A stretch of DNA of 64,000 nucleotides from an uncultured Prevotella sp. (GTDB lineage Bacteria > Bacteroidota > Bacteroidia > Bacteroidales > Bacteroidaceae): positions 30,524-94,523 of the forward strand of contig CALBLK010000071.1 of assembly GCA_937895845.1 (NCBI GenBank), written 5' to 3'. The position numbers were made by a program, and so were the translations under genes. Within the stretch, counting starts at the first letter, position 1, and every line of letters begins with the position of its first letter. Positions 34,610 to 43,528 of the stretch are shown piece by piece. The notes under the pieces were generated by a model that was not told the DNA's origin, searched no databases, and saw only the letters and a program-made list of their open reading frames with translations.

Positions 34610-35749
34610 TTAATGGTTATGACTGTGTGCGGGGATGGCTGCCGATGCGGCCGCCAGCCTCACCTGCACGGCTCCCTTGGTCACCACCCTGTCGCCAGGC
34701 TCCAGCCCCCCCGTTATCTCGACGCGCAGACCGTCGGTTCCGCCTGTGGCCACCTCGCGCTTCACGTAAGTCTCCGGCTCAGTCTGCACATACACATACT
34801 TCACGCCCTGCTCCTCGGTGAGCGCCGTCACAGGCAGTGTGACCACGCCCTGCCTTTCGGCCGCCAGCAGCCACACCTCGGCAAAGGCGCCGGCCAGCAT
34901 GTCACCCACGTTGTCCAGTTCGAACGTCATGGTCACAAAGGGCGAGCCGCCATCCACGCTGCGGGCGCGGGCCACCACTCTGCCATGGAGCTGGTCCAGA
35001 CGGTAAACGCGCTCCGTTCCGGCCATGCGGAAGTTGGCCCCGGTCACCGAGGACAGCTGTCCGGCGCGGTTCACCGGCACGTCCGCGCGCAGCTGCATAC
35101 GGCGGCTCCGGGTCACGGTGGCGATGGGCTGCCCCACCTGCACATACTCGCCCTGGGCCACCTGAAGCCGCTTGATATAGCCTCCCGCCGGCGAGAGCAC
35201 CGCCACGCCGCGGGCGGTGAGCCGCCGGGCCTGGGCCTCGTAGGCCACCCGGGCTGTCTCATACTGCATTCTGATTTGCGCAAACTCCCGCTGCGACACA
35301 ATCTGCCCGGCCACCAGGGCCTTCGCCCTGATGTATTCGTCGCGCGCCGCCTCCCAGGCCGCCTTCGCCTTCAGAGCCGGGTCGCCGTCCTGGATGTCGC
35401 GGGCCGACACGTAGGCCACAGCCTGCCCCGCGCCAACGGGCGTGCCCTCGGCCACCGAGGCATTGGCAAGCCTTACGATTCCGCTCGATGTGGCGGCCAC
35501 TGTCTGCTCGTCGCCCTGGCTGTCAAGCAGCTGTCCGCTCACGGGAATAACCGCCCTGAACGCGGTTTCCGCAACCGTCTCCGTTTGCAGTCCCATCCCA
35601 CGGGCCTGCGCCTTTGTTACTGTTATCTCGCCGGCATGGGCCTCAGCGTCCTCATGTCCGTGCTCGCGCTCACTGTGGCTGTGGCCGCAGCCTGTGGCGG
35701 TTGCGGCCATACAAGCCATGAGAGCCATATATAAATGATATGGTTTCAT
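34610..35749 (-). CDS. CusB/CzcB-type periplasmic adaptor lipoprotein, His-rich
   Basis: Membrane-fusion protein linking the RND pump to the outer-membrane channel. The 379 residues have a lipoprotein signal (MKPYHLYMALMACMAATATG, then Cys), then a His/Glu-rich segment (HSHSEREHGHEDAEAHAG) and a C-terminal HSHNH, both plausible metal-binding sequences. The adaptor core includes RAVIPVSGQLLDSQGDEQ, the lipoyl-like SPAGGYIKRLQVAQGEYVQV, the alpha-hairpin AWEAARDEYIRAKALVAG and the beta-barrel EPGDRVVTKGAVQV. His-richness at both ends supports transport of Zn, Co, Ni or Cu. A small hairpin (35799-35819) separates it from DUF6769. Confidence 0.9.
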   Translation of the reverse strand: MKPYHLYMALMACMAATATGCGHSHSEREHGHEDAEAHAGEITVTKAQARGMGLQTETVAETAFRAVIPVSGQLLDSQGDEQTVAATSSGIVRLANASVAEGTPVGAGQAVAYVSARDIQDGDPALKAKAAWEAARDEYIRAKALVAGQIVSQREFAQIRMQYETARVAYEAQARRLTARGVAVLSPAGGYIKRLQVAQGEYVQVGQPIATVTRSRRMQLRADVPVNRAGQLSSVTGANFRMAGTERVYRLDQLHGRVVARARSVDGGSPFVTMTFELDNVGDMLAGAFAEVWLLAAERQGVVTLPVTALTEEQGVKYVYVQTEPETYVKREVATGGTDGLRVEITGGLEPGDRVVTKGAVQVRLAAASAAIPAHSHNH

Positions 35750-35824
35750 TGCTAAAATGGATAAAATAATGGTGTAAATGTAAGGTAAGGGCTGTCGCGG
35801 GCCGGCGTGGCGCCGGCCCTTCAG

Positions 35825-36229
35825 TCATGAGAAAGGCGAAAGGGCGGGAGGTGCCCTGAGCTGTTTGGCGCGGCTCAGGTCGGCCGACTTGCACCCCGGC
35901 TGCCTGTGGGGGCATTGGCGGCAGGCTATGTCTGCGCTCACAACCGTGAGACACAGGCTTGCACCGGGCAGGGCGGCGGGTAACAGCCTGGCCTGTGCCA
36001 GACTGTCCGCTGTCTGTGTGCGCACGAAAAGTGTCCCACCCTCGGCCACACAGGCCGTGCGGTCGCCGTGGTGGTGGGTGCTGCCGTCGTTCGCCGCATG
36101 GTCACCGGCGCAGTGCTCGCGCACCATGCACGGCTCGCTGCCGTGATGGTGATGGGGCAGCAGCGGCATGGCCAGCACACAGACAATGGCAACGGCCAGC
36201 AGGGCGATGATGTTTCTCTTCTTGTGCAT
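35825..36229 (-). CDS. DUF6769-like His-rich small exported protein
   Basis: A 134-residue protein with an N-terminal hydrophobic segment (NIIALLAVAIVCVLAMPLLP), an immediately following PHHHHGSEPC and then more His, Cys and acidic residues (HCAGDHAANDGSTHHHGD; CRQCPHRQPGCKSADLS). It resembles the Bacteroidetes DUF6769 proteins encoded at the head of Cus/Czc-like operons. The His/Cys clusters suggest periplasmic metal binding, but this is inference. It is the first gene of the efflux operon and lies a few bases after a near-consensus promoter, so the mRNA leader would be very short. Confidence 0.75.
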   Translation of the reverse strand: MHKKRNIIALLAVAIVCVLAMPLLPHHHHGSEPCMVREHCAGDHAANDGSTHHHGDRTACVAEGGTLFVRTQTADSLAQARLLPAALPGASLCLTVVSADIACRQCPHRQPGCKSADLSRAKQLRAPPALSPFS

Positions 36230-36239
36230 TGCTGCCGCA

Positions 36240-36269
36240 AAGATAGTGCAAAAAACCGATTAGACAAGC
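36240..36269 (-). promoter_or_regulatory. Promoter of the metal efflux operon
   Basis: On the minus strand TTG (36267-36269), 19-bp spacer, TATCTTTG (36240-36247). It is only 10 bp from the ATG at 36229, leaving a leader of roughly five nucleotides. Confidence 0.75.
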
Positions 36270-36375
36270 GAAACGAGCCGGTTATCGCTCTGTTTCGGGC
36301 GCGAGTATGTTCTGCGTCAACCCTGCCAAGCCGCGGAACAATGCAAAATTAAGTGGCCGTTTCGCACCCTTTTAT

Positions 36376-36406
36376 TTTGTATTTTTTTCACTTTGCACTA
36401 TCTTTG
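36376..36406 (+). promoter_or_regulatory. Promoter of the glycosyltransferase pair (leaderless)
   Basis: TTTG at 36376-36379, 19-bp spacer, TATCTTTG at 36399-36406. The initiation codon is at 36411, where transcription itself should begin, so the mRNA is predicted to be leaderless. Confidence 0.8.
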
Positions 36407-36410
36407 CAGT

Positions 36411-37685
36411 ATGAGAGTACTGATAGTCAACACGAGTGAGAGAGCCGGAGGTGCCGCCGTGGCCGCCAAGAGGCTGATGGAGGCGCTCAACAACAACGGC
36501 GTGAAGGCCAAGATGCTGGTGCGCGACAAGGAGACAGAGCAGATAACCGTAGTGGGACTGCCGCACAACTGGTGGCAGCAATGGCACTTTCTGTGGGAGC
36601 GGATGGTCATCTACGCGAGGGAGCGTTTCTCGAAAAGGCATCTCTTTGAGATTGACATCGCCAACACGGGGGCCGACATCACCGGGCTGCATGAGTTCAA
36701 GGAGGCCGACATCATCCACCTGCACTGGATTAACCAGGGCATGCTTTCGCTTGCAGGTATCAGGAAGATTCTTGACAGCGGGAAGCCTGTGGTGTGGACC
36801 ATGCACGACATCTGGCCCGCCACAGCCATCTGCCACCTCACCCTGGGCTGCCGGAAGTTCGAGGACCGCTGCCACCACTGCCGCCTGCTGCCGGGCGGAG
36901 GCAGCGACAGGGATCTGTCGGCGAGCGTGTGGAACCGCAAGAGGCGGACACTTGACAACCGCAGCGTGGCCTTTGTGGCGTGCAGCAAGTGGCTGGCCTC
37001 CGAGGCGCGCAAGAGCGCGCTGCTCGCCGGGCAGCAGGTGACGAGCATCCCCAACCCCATCGACACGCACGTGTTCTGCCCCGGCGACAGGCGGCAGGCG
37101 CGTCTCGACAACAGCCTGCCACAAGACCGGCGCATCATTCTCTTTGTGTCGCAGCGGGCAACCAACCCCCTCAAGGGCATGGACTACCTGGTGGAAGCCT
37201 GCAACCTGCTGGCGGCCAGCCACCCGGAGATGCGCGGCAACACGGCTGTTGCCATCCTTGGCGGGCACGCCGAGGAGCTGGAGGGGCGGCTGCCTTTCGA
37301 CACCTACCCCATCGGCTATGTGAGCGACACCCGGCGCATTGTGCAGCTCTACCGCGCAGCCAACCTGTTTGTACTGCCCTCGCTGTCGGAAAACCTGCCT
37401 AACACCATCATGGAGGCCATGGCCTGCGGCGTGCCCTGCGTGGGCTTCAAGGTGGGCGGCATCCCCGAGATGATCGACCACCTGCGCAACGGCTACGTGG
37501 CGGCCTACCGCGATGCGGCCGATCTGGCCAAGGGCATACGCTGGGCGCTCGACGAGGCCGAGCCCGACAGCCTGGCCGCCGAGGCGCAGCGCAAGGTGCA
37601 GGGCAGCTACTCGCAGGCATCCGTGTCGCTGCGCTACATCGAAGTGTACAACCAGGCCACGGCCTTCAAACGTTACAAGATATGA
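36411..37685 (+). CDS. Glycosyltransferase family 4 protein
   Basis: Retaining GT-B glycosyltransferase, probably acting on a cell-surface glycan. The 424 residues start MRVLIVNTSERAGGAAVAAK (donor-independent N-terminal Rossmann fold) and contain HLHWINQGMLS and VVWTMHDIWPATAICH. The GT4 C-terminal domain has ATNPLKGMDYLVEA, YPIGYVSDTRRIVQLYRAA, and the E-X7-E sugar-nucleotide site SENLPNTIMEAMACGVPCVGF. The ATG 36411 is preferred: an in-frame TTG at 36393 lies inside the promoter. The stop overlaps the next gene's start (ATGATG), so both enzymes are made together. The sugars are unknown. Confidence 0.9.
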   Translation: MRVLIVNTSERAGGAAVAAKRLMEALNNNGVKAKMLVRDKETEQITVVGLPHNWWQQWHFLWERMVIYARERFSKRHLFEIDIANTGADITGLHEFKEADIIHLHWINQGMLSLAGIRKILDSGKPVVWTMHDIWPATAICHLTLGCRKFEDRCHHCRLLPGGGSDRDLSASVWNRKRRTLDNRSVAFVACSKWLASEARKSALLAGQQVTSIPNPIDTHVFCPGDRRQARLDNSLPQDRRIILFVSQRATNPLKGMDYLVEACNLLAASHPEMRGNTAVAILGGHAEELEGRLPFDTYPIGYVSDTRRIVQLYRAANLFVLPSLSENLPNTIMEAMACGVPCVGFKVGGIPEMIDHLRNGYVAAYRDAADLAKGIRWALDEAEPDSLAAEAQRKVQGSYSQASVSLRYIEVYNQATAFKRYKI

Positions 37686-38485
37686 TGCGGTTCTCGATAG
37701 TCACCATCACGTTCAACGCCGCCGCCGTGCTGGAGCGCACGCTCGACAGCGTGCTCACACAGACATGGCCCCACGTGGAGCACCTCATCGTCGACGGCGC
37801 TTCGACCGACGGCACCGTGGCCATGGCCGAGCGTTACCGCCAGCGGAGCGCAAAGGAGGCGCCGGGGCACGAGGTCACTGTGCTGTCGGAACCTGACCGC
37901 GGACTTTATGACGCAATGAACAAGGGACTCGCCCTGGCCACGGGCGACTATGTGCTGTTTCTCAATGCGGGCGACAGCCTGCCCGGAAACGGCACGCTGG
38001 AGCTGGTGGCCGGCAGGGTGAAGGCCCTGGGCGACGACAAGGCGCTGTGGCCGGCCGTGCTCTATGGCGACACCAACATCGTTGACGGCGACGGGCGCTA
38101 CCTGCGACCGCGCCACCTCAGCGCGCCGTGCCACCTGTCATGGCGTTCGTTCCGCAGGGGCATGGTGGTGTGCCACCAGGCCTTCTACGCCCGGCTTGAC
38201 ATTGCCCGCCGCACGCCCTACGACCTCGACTTCCGCTTCTCGGCCGACGTAGACTGGTGCATCCGCGTGATGAAAAAGGCGGAGCAGCGCCACCTGCCCC
38301 TGCTCAATGTCCACGCCGTGGTGGCCAACTACATGGAGGAGGGGCAGTCAACACTCCATCACAAGGCCTCGCTCAAGGAGCGGTTCTATGTGATGGTGCG
38401 CCACTATGGCTACGTTTCCACCGTGCTGATGCACGTCTGGTTTGCCGGAAGGGAAATGATTCGGCGGCTTAGCCAAAAGTTCTAA
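37682..38485 (+). CDS. Glycosyltransferase family 2 protein
   Basis: Inverting GT-A glycosyltransferase. The 267 residues show FSIVTITFNAAAVLERTLDSV, HLIVDGASTDGT, SEPDRGLYDAMNKGLALATGDYV, and the metal/nucleotide motif FLNAGD in place of the more common DxD. The acceptor part has ADVDWCIRVMKKA. It resembles WcaA/WcaE-type colanic acid or capsule enzymes. No membrane helices are seen. It is translationally coupled to the GT4 gene (overlap of 4 bp). The pair is not embedded in a larger polysaccharide locus in this window. Start ATG 37682; the next ATG at 37685 is also possible. Confidence 0.9.
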   Translation: MMRFSIVTITFNAAAVLERTLDSVLTQTWPHVEHLIVDGASTDGTVAMAERYRQRSAKEAPGHEVTVLSEPDRGLYDAMNKGLALATGDYVLFLNAGDSLPGNGTLELVAGRVKALGDDKALWPAVLYGDTNIVDGDGRYLRPRHLSAPCHLSWRSFRRGMVVCHQAFYARLDIARRTPYDLDFRFSADVDWCIRVMKKAEQRHLPLLNVHAVVANYMEEGQSTLHHKASLKERFYVMVRHYGYVSTVLMHVWFAGREMIRRLSQKF

Positions 38486-38507
38486 GCCGCCGAATCACCT
38501 TCATTTT
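38458..38507 (+). terminator. Terminator overlapping the GT2 stop codon
   Basis: A perfect 14-bp stem, GATTCGGCGGCTTA (38458-38471) with TAAGCCGCCGAATC (38483-38496) around an 11-nt loop, encloses the end of the coding sequence; the TAA stop is in the right arm. A weak T-run follows (TTTTTT at about 38504-38509). Confidence 0.75.
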
Positions 38508-38547
38508 TTCATTTGTCATTTGTCATTCGACATTCATCACCCACCAT

Positions 38548-40971
38548 TCACTCCACGCTCCACTCGAAGATGCCGGCCGAATTGTCATTGGGCAGGGTCA
38601 CCTCGAGGCGCAGAGCCTTGGTGGTCACGGGCGTGAAGCGCACTGTGCAGGCCTTTCCCTTTACCGTGGGGTAGCCGCTGGCGCCCGCCACCGGCTGCCA
38701 CTTTCCGTTGCCGTCAAGGAAGAGCACGCGCCAGCTCTTGGGCACGCGGCAGCCTCCCCATGGGCCGTCGTCAAACCAGTAGACCGTGGCGCTGCGCACG
38801 GCTGTGGCCTCCGGGAACTCGTAGGCCAGCCATTCCGCCGAGCCTTTCTTGGGCCACCAGTGGTAATAGGGGATGCTGCGGTCGTCGCCATCCCTGGGCA
38901 CCTGCCGGTCGTTCACCGCAGTGAGCGCCGATGTGGGCACCGACGCGGTGAGCTTGCTCAGCGAGGCCAGCGTGGCAGGGCGTGCGGGCGACGAGGCCGA
39001 GAGGTCCTGGGGCAGCCACACGCGCATGTTTCCGCTGCCGCGGTGGCACCAGGCATAGTAGGGAATGAGCGTGAGCCGCACATCCTTGGCCTCGAGCTTG
39101 CCCTGCCGGTTGAAGTCGAGTGTCTGCGCATCGGTGACAAGGGTCTTCACCTTGGTGCCCGCGATGGTTTCCGTTCCCACGGCAAAGGTGGGCTGCTGGT
39201 TCATGATGGCGCTCATGATGTCAAAGCTGTTGTCGGCAAACTCCGCGCAGTAGACCAGCGGTCCGCGCTCGACGGCAATGCGCCCGCGGTCGGCCTCCAC
39301 GCGGTTGTCGGCCTTGACCGTGCGCGCCTCCATGTCGAAATGGATGTCCACGCGGTCACCCTTGCGCCACTTGCGGCTGACGGTGAGATAGCCGTCGGCC
39401 CCGATTTCGCCGGGCACGGCCTGTCCGTTGACGGTCACGGCAAACCCGGTGCTGCGGCTGTCTGAGAAGTCATACAGCCCGCCCGGGGCCACTTCGCCGC
39501 GCACCCAGCCGGGAATTCTGATTTTCATGGCAAAGAGGCCGGCCCTGTTCTCGGTCACGGTGAGCTTGATGTCGCCGTTCCAGGGGTAGTCGGTCGTCTG
39601 CTTGAGCCTCACGCTGCGGCCCGCCACCTTCACCTCGCTGTCATTGGCCAGGAAGAGGTTCACGTAGAGCGAGCGGTCCTTGACGGCATAGACATAGCCC
39701 GGCAGCGAGGGGATGAAGCGGCAGACGTTGCTGGGGCAGCAGGCACAGCCGAACCAGGGCTGGCGCTGGTGCTGGCCCTTCGACTCCAGCGGGTTGGGAT
39801 AGAAGAAGCTCCCGCCGTCGAGAGACACGCCGCTGATGAGGCCGTTGTAGAGCGTGCGCTCCAGCACATCGTAGTACTTGGCCTCGCCGTGGAGCAGGAA
39901 GAGGCGGTAGTTCACGTACACGTTGCCGATGGCCGCGCAGGTCTCGCAGTAGGCGCTCATGTTGGGCAGCTCGTAGTTTCGGCCGAAGGCCTCGCCGTTT
40001 GCCGTGGCTCCGATGCCTCCCGTGATGTACAGCTTCTTGCCAACGATGTTGCTCCAGATGCGGTCTATGGCGTGGATATAGGCCGTGTCGCCCGTGAGCG
40101 CGGCCACATCGGCCATGCCGGCATACATATAGGCGGCGCGCACGGCGTGGCCCACGGCCTCGCTCTGGTCGACCACCGGCTGGTGCGACTGGCTGTACTG
40201 TTTCTTGACGGAGGTCTTGCCGCGGTAGTCCAGGAAGAACTTGGCCTCGTCAAGGTACTTCCTGTCGCCGGTCACCAGGTAGAGCTTGGCCAGGGCCATC
40301 TCGGCTATCTGGTGCCCGGGCACCACGCACGCCTGGCCCGGCTTGGGCCCCACCTCACGGCAGACGCAGTCGGCATAGCGGATGGCGATGTCAAGAAACT
40401 TGCGCGACCCGGTGGCCTGGTAGTGGGCGATGGCCCCCTCGACCATGTGGCCCAGGTTGTAGAGCTCGTGGCTCAGGTCTTCCTCCTTGACCCACCGCTT
40501 GCTGCCCGACCAGTTGTGGGGGTGCTTGGGGTTCATCGTCCGCGAGGTGTACAGGTAGCCGTCGGGTTCCTGTGCCTTGGCAATGATGTCGAGCACGCTG
40601 TCGATGTAGGCCACCAGGCGCTTGTCGGGATAGGTCTGCAGCAGGTAGCTTGCGCCCTCGATGGTCTTGTAGGGGTCGGTGTCATCGAACGACAAGCCGC
40701 CCACCTTGTAGCTGTCACTGGGGTGGGCCGCCTTTTCAAAGTTGGTGTAGCGCCCGGTCTCCTCGCACTTGCGGAACGCCAGCGGTATGGTTACCTTTCT
40801 GCTGGCCTCCAGGCGCTGGCCCCAGAAGGAGCCCGGGGTCACTTTGACCGAGGTAAACGGAACGGGGGTGATGGGATAGCCGTGGACCGGCTTGGCAGCC
40901 CGGGTCACGCCGGGCAGGATGGCCAAGGCCACGAGAAGCGCGCCCTTGACTGCGGAAACAAACTGTTTCAT
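38548..40971 (-). CDS. GH127 family beta-L-arabinofuranosidase-like protein
   Basis: Exported glycosidase releasing arabinofuranose from plant arabinans/glycoproteins. The 807 residues have a signal peptide (MKQFVSAVKGALLVALAILPGVTRA) and the (alpha/alpha)6 catalytic domain (VKVTPGSFWGQRLEASR; KAQEPDGYLYTS; PGHQIAEMALAKLYLVTGD). The Zn/nucleophile Cys cluster is FGCACCPSNVCRF (C409, C411, C412), and YCETCAAIG carries further conserved residues. After the beta-sandwich comes a C-terminal F5/8-like module (YWFDDGPWGGCRVPKSWRVL). Substrate specificity is inferred from the family. Its promoter is near consensus, and it stands alone rather than in a SusCD locus. Confidence 0.9.
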   Translation of the reverse strand: MKQFVSAVKGALLVALAILPGVTRAAKPVHGYPITPVPFTSVKVTPGSFWGQRLEASRKVTIPLAFRKCEETGRYTNFEKAAHPSDSYKVGGLSFDDTDPYKTIEGASYLLQTYPDKRLVAYIDSVLDIIAKAQEPDGYLYTSRTMNPKHPHNWSGSKRWVKEEDLSHELYNLGHMVEGAIAHYQATGSRKFLDIAIRYADCVCREVGPKPGQACVVPGHQIAEMALAKLYLVTGDRKYLDEAKFFLDYRGKTSVKKQYSQSHQPVVDQSEAVGHAVRAAYMYAGMADVAALTGDTAYIHAIDRIWSNIVGKKLYITGGIGATANGEAFGRNYELPNMSAYCETCAAIGNVYVNYRLFLLHGEAKYYDVLERTLYNGLISGVSLDGGSFFYPNPLESKGQHQRQPWFGCACCPSNVCRFIPSLPGYVYAVKDRSLYVNLFLANDSEVKVAGRSVRLKQTTDYPWNGDIKLTVTENRAGLFAMKIRIPGWVRGEVAPGGLYDFSDSRSTGFAVTVNGQAVPGEIGADGYLTVSRKWRKGDRVDIHFDMEARTVKADNRVEADRGRIAVERGPLVYCAEFADNSFDIMSAIMNQQPTFAVGTETIAGTKVKTLVTDAQTLDFNRQGKLEAKDVRLTLIPYYAWCHRGSGNMRVWLPQDLSASSPARPATLASLSKLTASVPTSALTAVNDRQVPRDGDDRSIPYYHWWPKKGSAEWLAYEFPEATAVRSATVYWFDDGPWGGCRVPKSWRVLFLDGNGKWQPVAGASGYPTVKGKACTVRFTPVTTKALRLEVTLPNDNSAGIFEWSVE

Positions 40972-41009
40972 TGTGATGAATAGTATTTAATTTATAGTTG
41001 TAGTGCCTA

Positions 41010-41040
41010 CAAAGTTAGTGCAAATCGGAAGCAATACAAA
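41010..41040 (-). promoter_or_regulatory. Promoter of the GH127 gene
   Basis: On the minus strand TTTG (41037-41040), 19-bp spacer, TAACTTTG (41010-41017). The predicted leader is about 35 nt. Confidence 0.85.
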
Positions 41041-41089
41041 ACAAAACGGCGTGAAATTTCTTCCGGCTTTAAGCAAAGGTGGTGTTGTT

Positions 41090-41123
41090 TTTGTTTAAGC
41101 GAGGTCATTTTTTCGTACTTTTG
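41090..41123 (+). promoter_or_regulatory. Promoter of the DPP-IV-like gene
   Basis: TTTG (41090-41093) and TACTTTTG (41116-41123), with a slightly long 22-bp spacer; the leader is about 22 nt. Confidence 0.65.
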
Positions 41124-41150
41124 CACTTGTAAACCCCTAAAACGACAGAA

Positions 41151-43337
41151 ATGAATACCTTGAAGAGCTTTGCAGCCGCGGCTGCGCTTGCCGCGCCTCT
41201 CATCGGCCAGGCACAGGCGACAGACAGGACGGCCGGCGGAACGCTGGCCGACTACCGGCGGGCCTACGCCGCAAGACAGCAGTTTTCCAACAGCAAGGTG
41301 CTCCAGTGGCCCCGGGACGTGCGGTGGATCGACAGCACCGACGCGTTTCACTACACCATGGAGACGGCCGATGGCCGCCGCTATGTCCTCGGGCATGCCG
41401 CCGACGGCACCACGCAGACCTTTGACCGTGAGGAGGCCTGGCGCGAGGCCATCGCCCGCCTGCGCCCCGGCAGCGGCGCCAGGCGCGACCGGCCCCGCGC
41501 CGGCCGCGACGAGGGACCGGGCCGCAAGCGCAGGCGCCACTGGATGGAGGTGGACGAGGAGCGCGACCTGCGCGTGGTACCGTCGCCCGACAACAGGTGG
41601 GAGGCCTACGTGCAAGACCACAACGTGGTGCTCCACGAGAAAGGGAAGCCCTACACGCAGTGCCGCCAGCTGACCACCGACGGCACCATCGGCGAGTATT
41701 ACAGCAACCGCCTCAGCTTCTCGCCCGACGGGCGCTACCTGCTCGCCTGCCGCCGCGTGCCGGTGGAGAAACGCTATGTCTACTACGTGGAGTCGTCGCC
41801 CGCAGACCAGCTGCAGCCCTATCTCCACAAGCAGGAGTATGCCAAGCCGGGCGACAAGCTGCCACAGCGCTACCCTGTCATCATTGACTTGCAAACGGGA
41901 AAGCGCGTGGAGGCCGACCGCACCCAGATAGACAACCAGTATGACCTGGGCAACTTCGCGTGGCTGCCCAACTCGGCCGAGGTGACCATGAGCTACAACA
42001 GGCGCGGACACCAGCTCTACCGGGTGCTGGCCATGAGCGCGGCCACGGGGGCGCTGCGCACCGTGGTGGAGGAGCGGGCCGGCACCTTTGTCAACTACTC
42101 GCGGCTGTACCGCCACGACCTGGCGGACGGAGAGCGGATGCTCTGGATGAGCGAGCGCGACAACTGGAACCACCTCTACCTTGTAAATATAAGGAAGGGG
42201 CGGGTGGAAAGGCAGCTCACCCGGGGCGCGTGGTGTGTGAGAGAGGTGGTCAGCGTGGACGAGCCAAACGGCCGCATCGTCTTCACGGCCTCGGGAATGA
42301 ACAGGGGCGAGGACCCCTACAACGTGCACTACTATGCCATTGGCCTTGACGGCCGCAACCTGGTGTGCCTCACGCCCGGGGAGGGGCACCACCGGGCGGT
42401 CTTCTCGCCCGGCCGCCGCTACCTCGTCGACACGTACAGCATGCCTGACCGCGCACCCGTCACCGAGCTGCGGAGCGCCGCTGACGGACGGCTCATCCGG
42501 CGGCTGGCCGAGGCTGACATCAGCCGGCTGACCGCGCAGGGATGGCGCGCACCCGAACGCTTTGTGGCCAAGGGGCGCGACGGAAAGACGGACATGTACG
42601 GACTGATTTACCGTCCGTCCAACTTCGACCCGTCCAGCAGCTACCCCATAATCGAGTATATCTACGCCGGACCGGGCAGCGCCTATGTGCCCAAGGAGTT
42701 CAACGCCTACAGCTGGTGGGCCACCTCGCTGGCCGAACTGGGCTTCATCGTGGTGCAGGTCGACGGCATGGGCACCTCGTGGCGCGGCAAGGCGTTCGAG
42801 GAGGTGTGCTACAAGAACCTGAAGGATGCCGGACTGCCCGACCACATGGCCTGGATCAAGGCTGCCTGCGCGCGCTATGCCTACATGGACTCCACGCGCG
42901 TCGGCATCTTCGGGTGCTCGGCCGGCGGGCAGGAGAGCACCACGGCGGTGCTCCTGCACGGCGACTTCTACAAGGCGGCTTACAGCGCCTGCGGCTGCCA
43001 CGACAACCGGATGGACAAGATATGGTGGAACGAGCAGTGGATGGGGTGGCCTGTTGACAGCAGCTATGTGGCCTGCAGCAACGTGGCCAACGCGCACCTG
43101 CTCAAACGGCCCCTGATGCTCCTGGTGGGCGAGCTTGACGACAACGTGGACCCGGCCAGCACGATGCAGGTGGCCAACGCCCTGGTCAAGGCCAACAAGG
43201 ACTTCGAGCTGGTGGTGATTCCCGGGGCGCACCACACCATGGGCGAGGACTACGGGGAGCACAAGCGCTACGACTTCTTTGTGCGCCACCTCATGGGAAA
43301 GACGCCACCGGCGTGGGATGATGTGCCGAACCCTTAG
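41151..43337 (+). CDS. S9 family peptidase, dipeptidyl peptidase IV-like
   Basis: Exported serine peptidase removing N-terminal dipeptides. The 728 residues have a signal peptide (MNTLKSFAAAAALAAPLIGQAQA) and a beta-propeller N-terminal domain (SNRLSFSPDGRYLLACRRVP, VTMSYNRRGHQLYRVLA). The alpha/beta-hydrolase domain from about 480 has the nucleophile S590 in FGCSAGGQES, an acidic Asp near GELDDNVDP, and His in IPGAHHTMGEDY (H694/H695). Oddly, residues about 105-130 form an Arg-rich insert (RPGSGARRDRPRAGRDEGPG) that the family normally lacks. It probably feeds on peptides in the periplasm. Monocistronic. Confidence 0.9.
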   Translation: MNTLKSFAAAAALAAPLIGQAQATDRTAGGTLADYRRAYAARQQFSNSKVLQWPRDVRWIDSTDAFHYTMETADGRRYVLGHAADGTTQTFDREEAWREAIARLRPGSGARRDRPRAGRDEGPGRKRRRHWMEVDEERDLRVVPSPDNRWEAYVQDHNVVLHEKGKPYTQCRQLTTDGTIGEYYSNRLSFSPDGRYLLACRRVPVEKRYVYYVESSPADQLQPYLHKQEYAKPGDKLPQRYPVIIDLQTGKRVEADRTQIDNQYDLGNFAWLPNSAEVTMSYNRRGHQLYRVLAMSAATGALRTVVEERAGTFVNYSRLYRHDLADGERMLWMSERDNWNHLYLVNIRKGRVERQLTRGAWCVREVVSVDEPNGRIVFTASGMNRGEDPYNVHYYAIGLDGRNLVCLTPGEGHHRAVFSPGRRYLVDTYSMPDRAPVTELRSAADGRLIRRLAEADISRLTAQGWRAPERFVAKGRDGKTDMYGLIYRPSNFDPSSSYPIIEYIYAGPGSAYVPKEFNAYSWWATSLAELGFIVVQVDGMGTSWRGKAFEEVCYKNLKDAGLPDHMAWIKAACARYAYMDSTRVGIFGCSAGGQESTTAVLLHGDFYKAAYSACGCHDNRMDKIWWNEQWMGWPVDSSYVACSNVANAHLLKRPLMLLVGELDDNVDPASTMQVANALVKANKDFELVVIPGAHHTMGEDYGEHKRYDFFVRHLMGKTPPAWDDVPNP

Positions 43338-43488
43338 GGCGCCGCATGGCAACCTTGGCGCGGGGAAAGCCGCCGGCCGGCCGCTGCAAGGCGCCACTTA
43401 GCCTGTGCCACGCTGCCAGGAGGGCCGCCCTGCAACATATAAGAAGTCTTCTGCGACAAATAGCAAAGGGGCCTTGGGCCGTTTTCCG

Positions 43489-43496
43489 TAAATTTG
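43489..43496 (+). promoter_or_regulatory. Possible -7 element for the GH98-like gene
   Basis: TAAATTTG fits TAnnTTTG, about 33 bp before ATG 43529. The nearest TTG (43474-43476) is too close, so the -33 box is unclear. Confidence 0.45.
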
Positions 43497-43528
43497 CAGG
43501 CACTAACAATGACCATTTTAAGACTGAC

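Noticed and set aside
43346..43528. Long N-terminal extension of the GH98-like protein
   Set aside because: A proper signal peptide begins at ATG 43529, and a -7 element lies within the extension.
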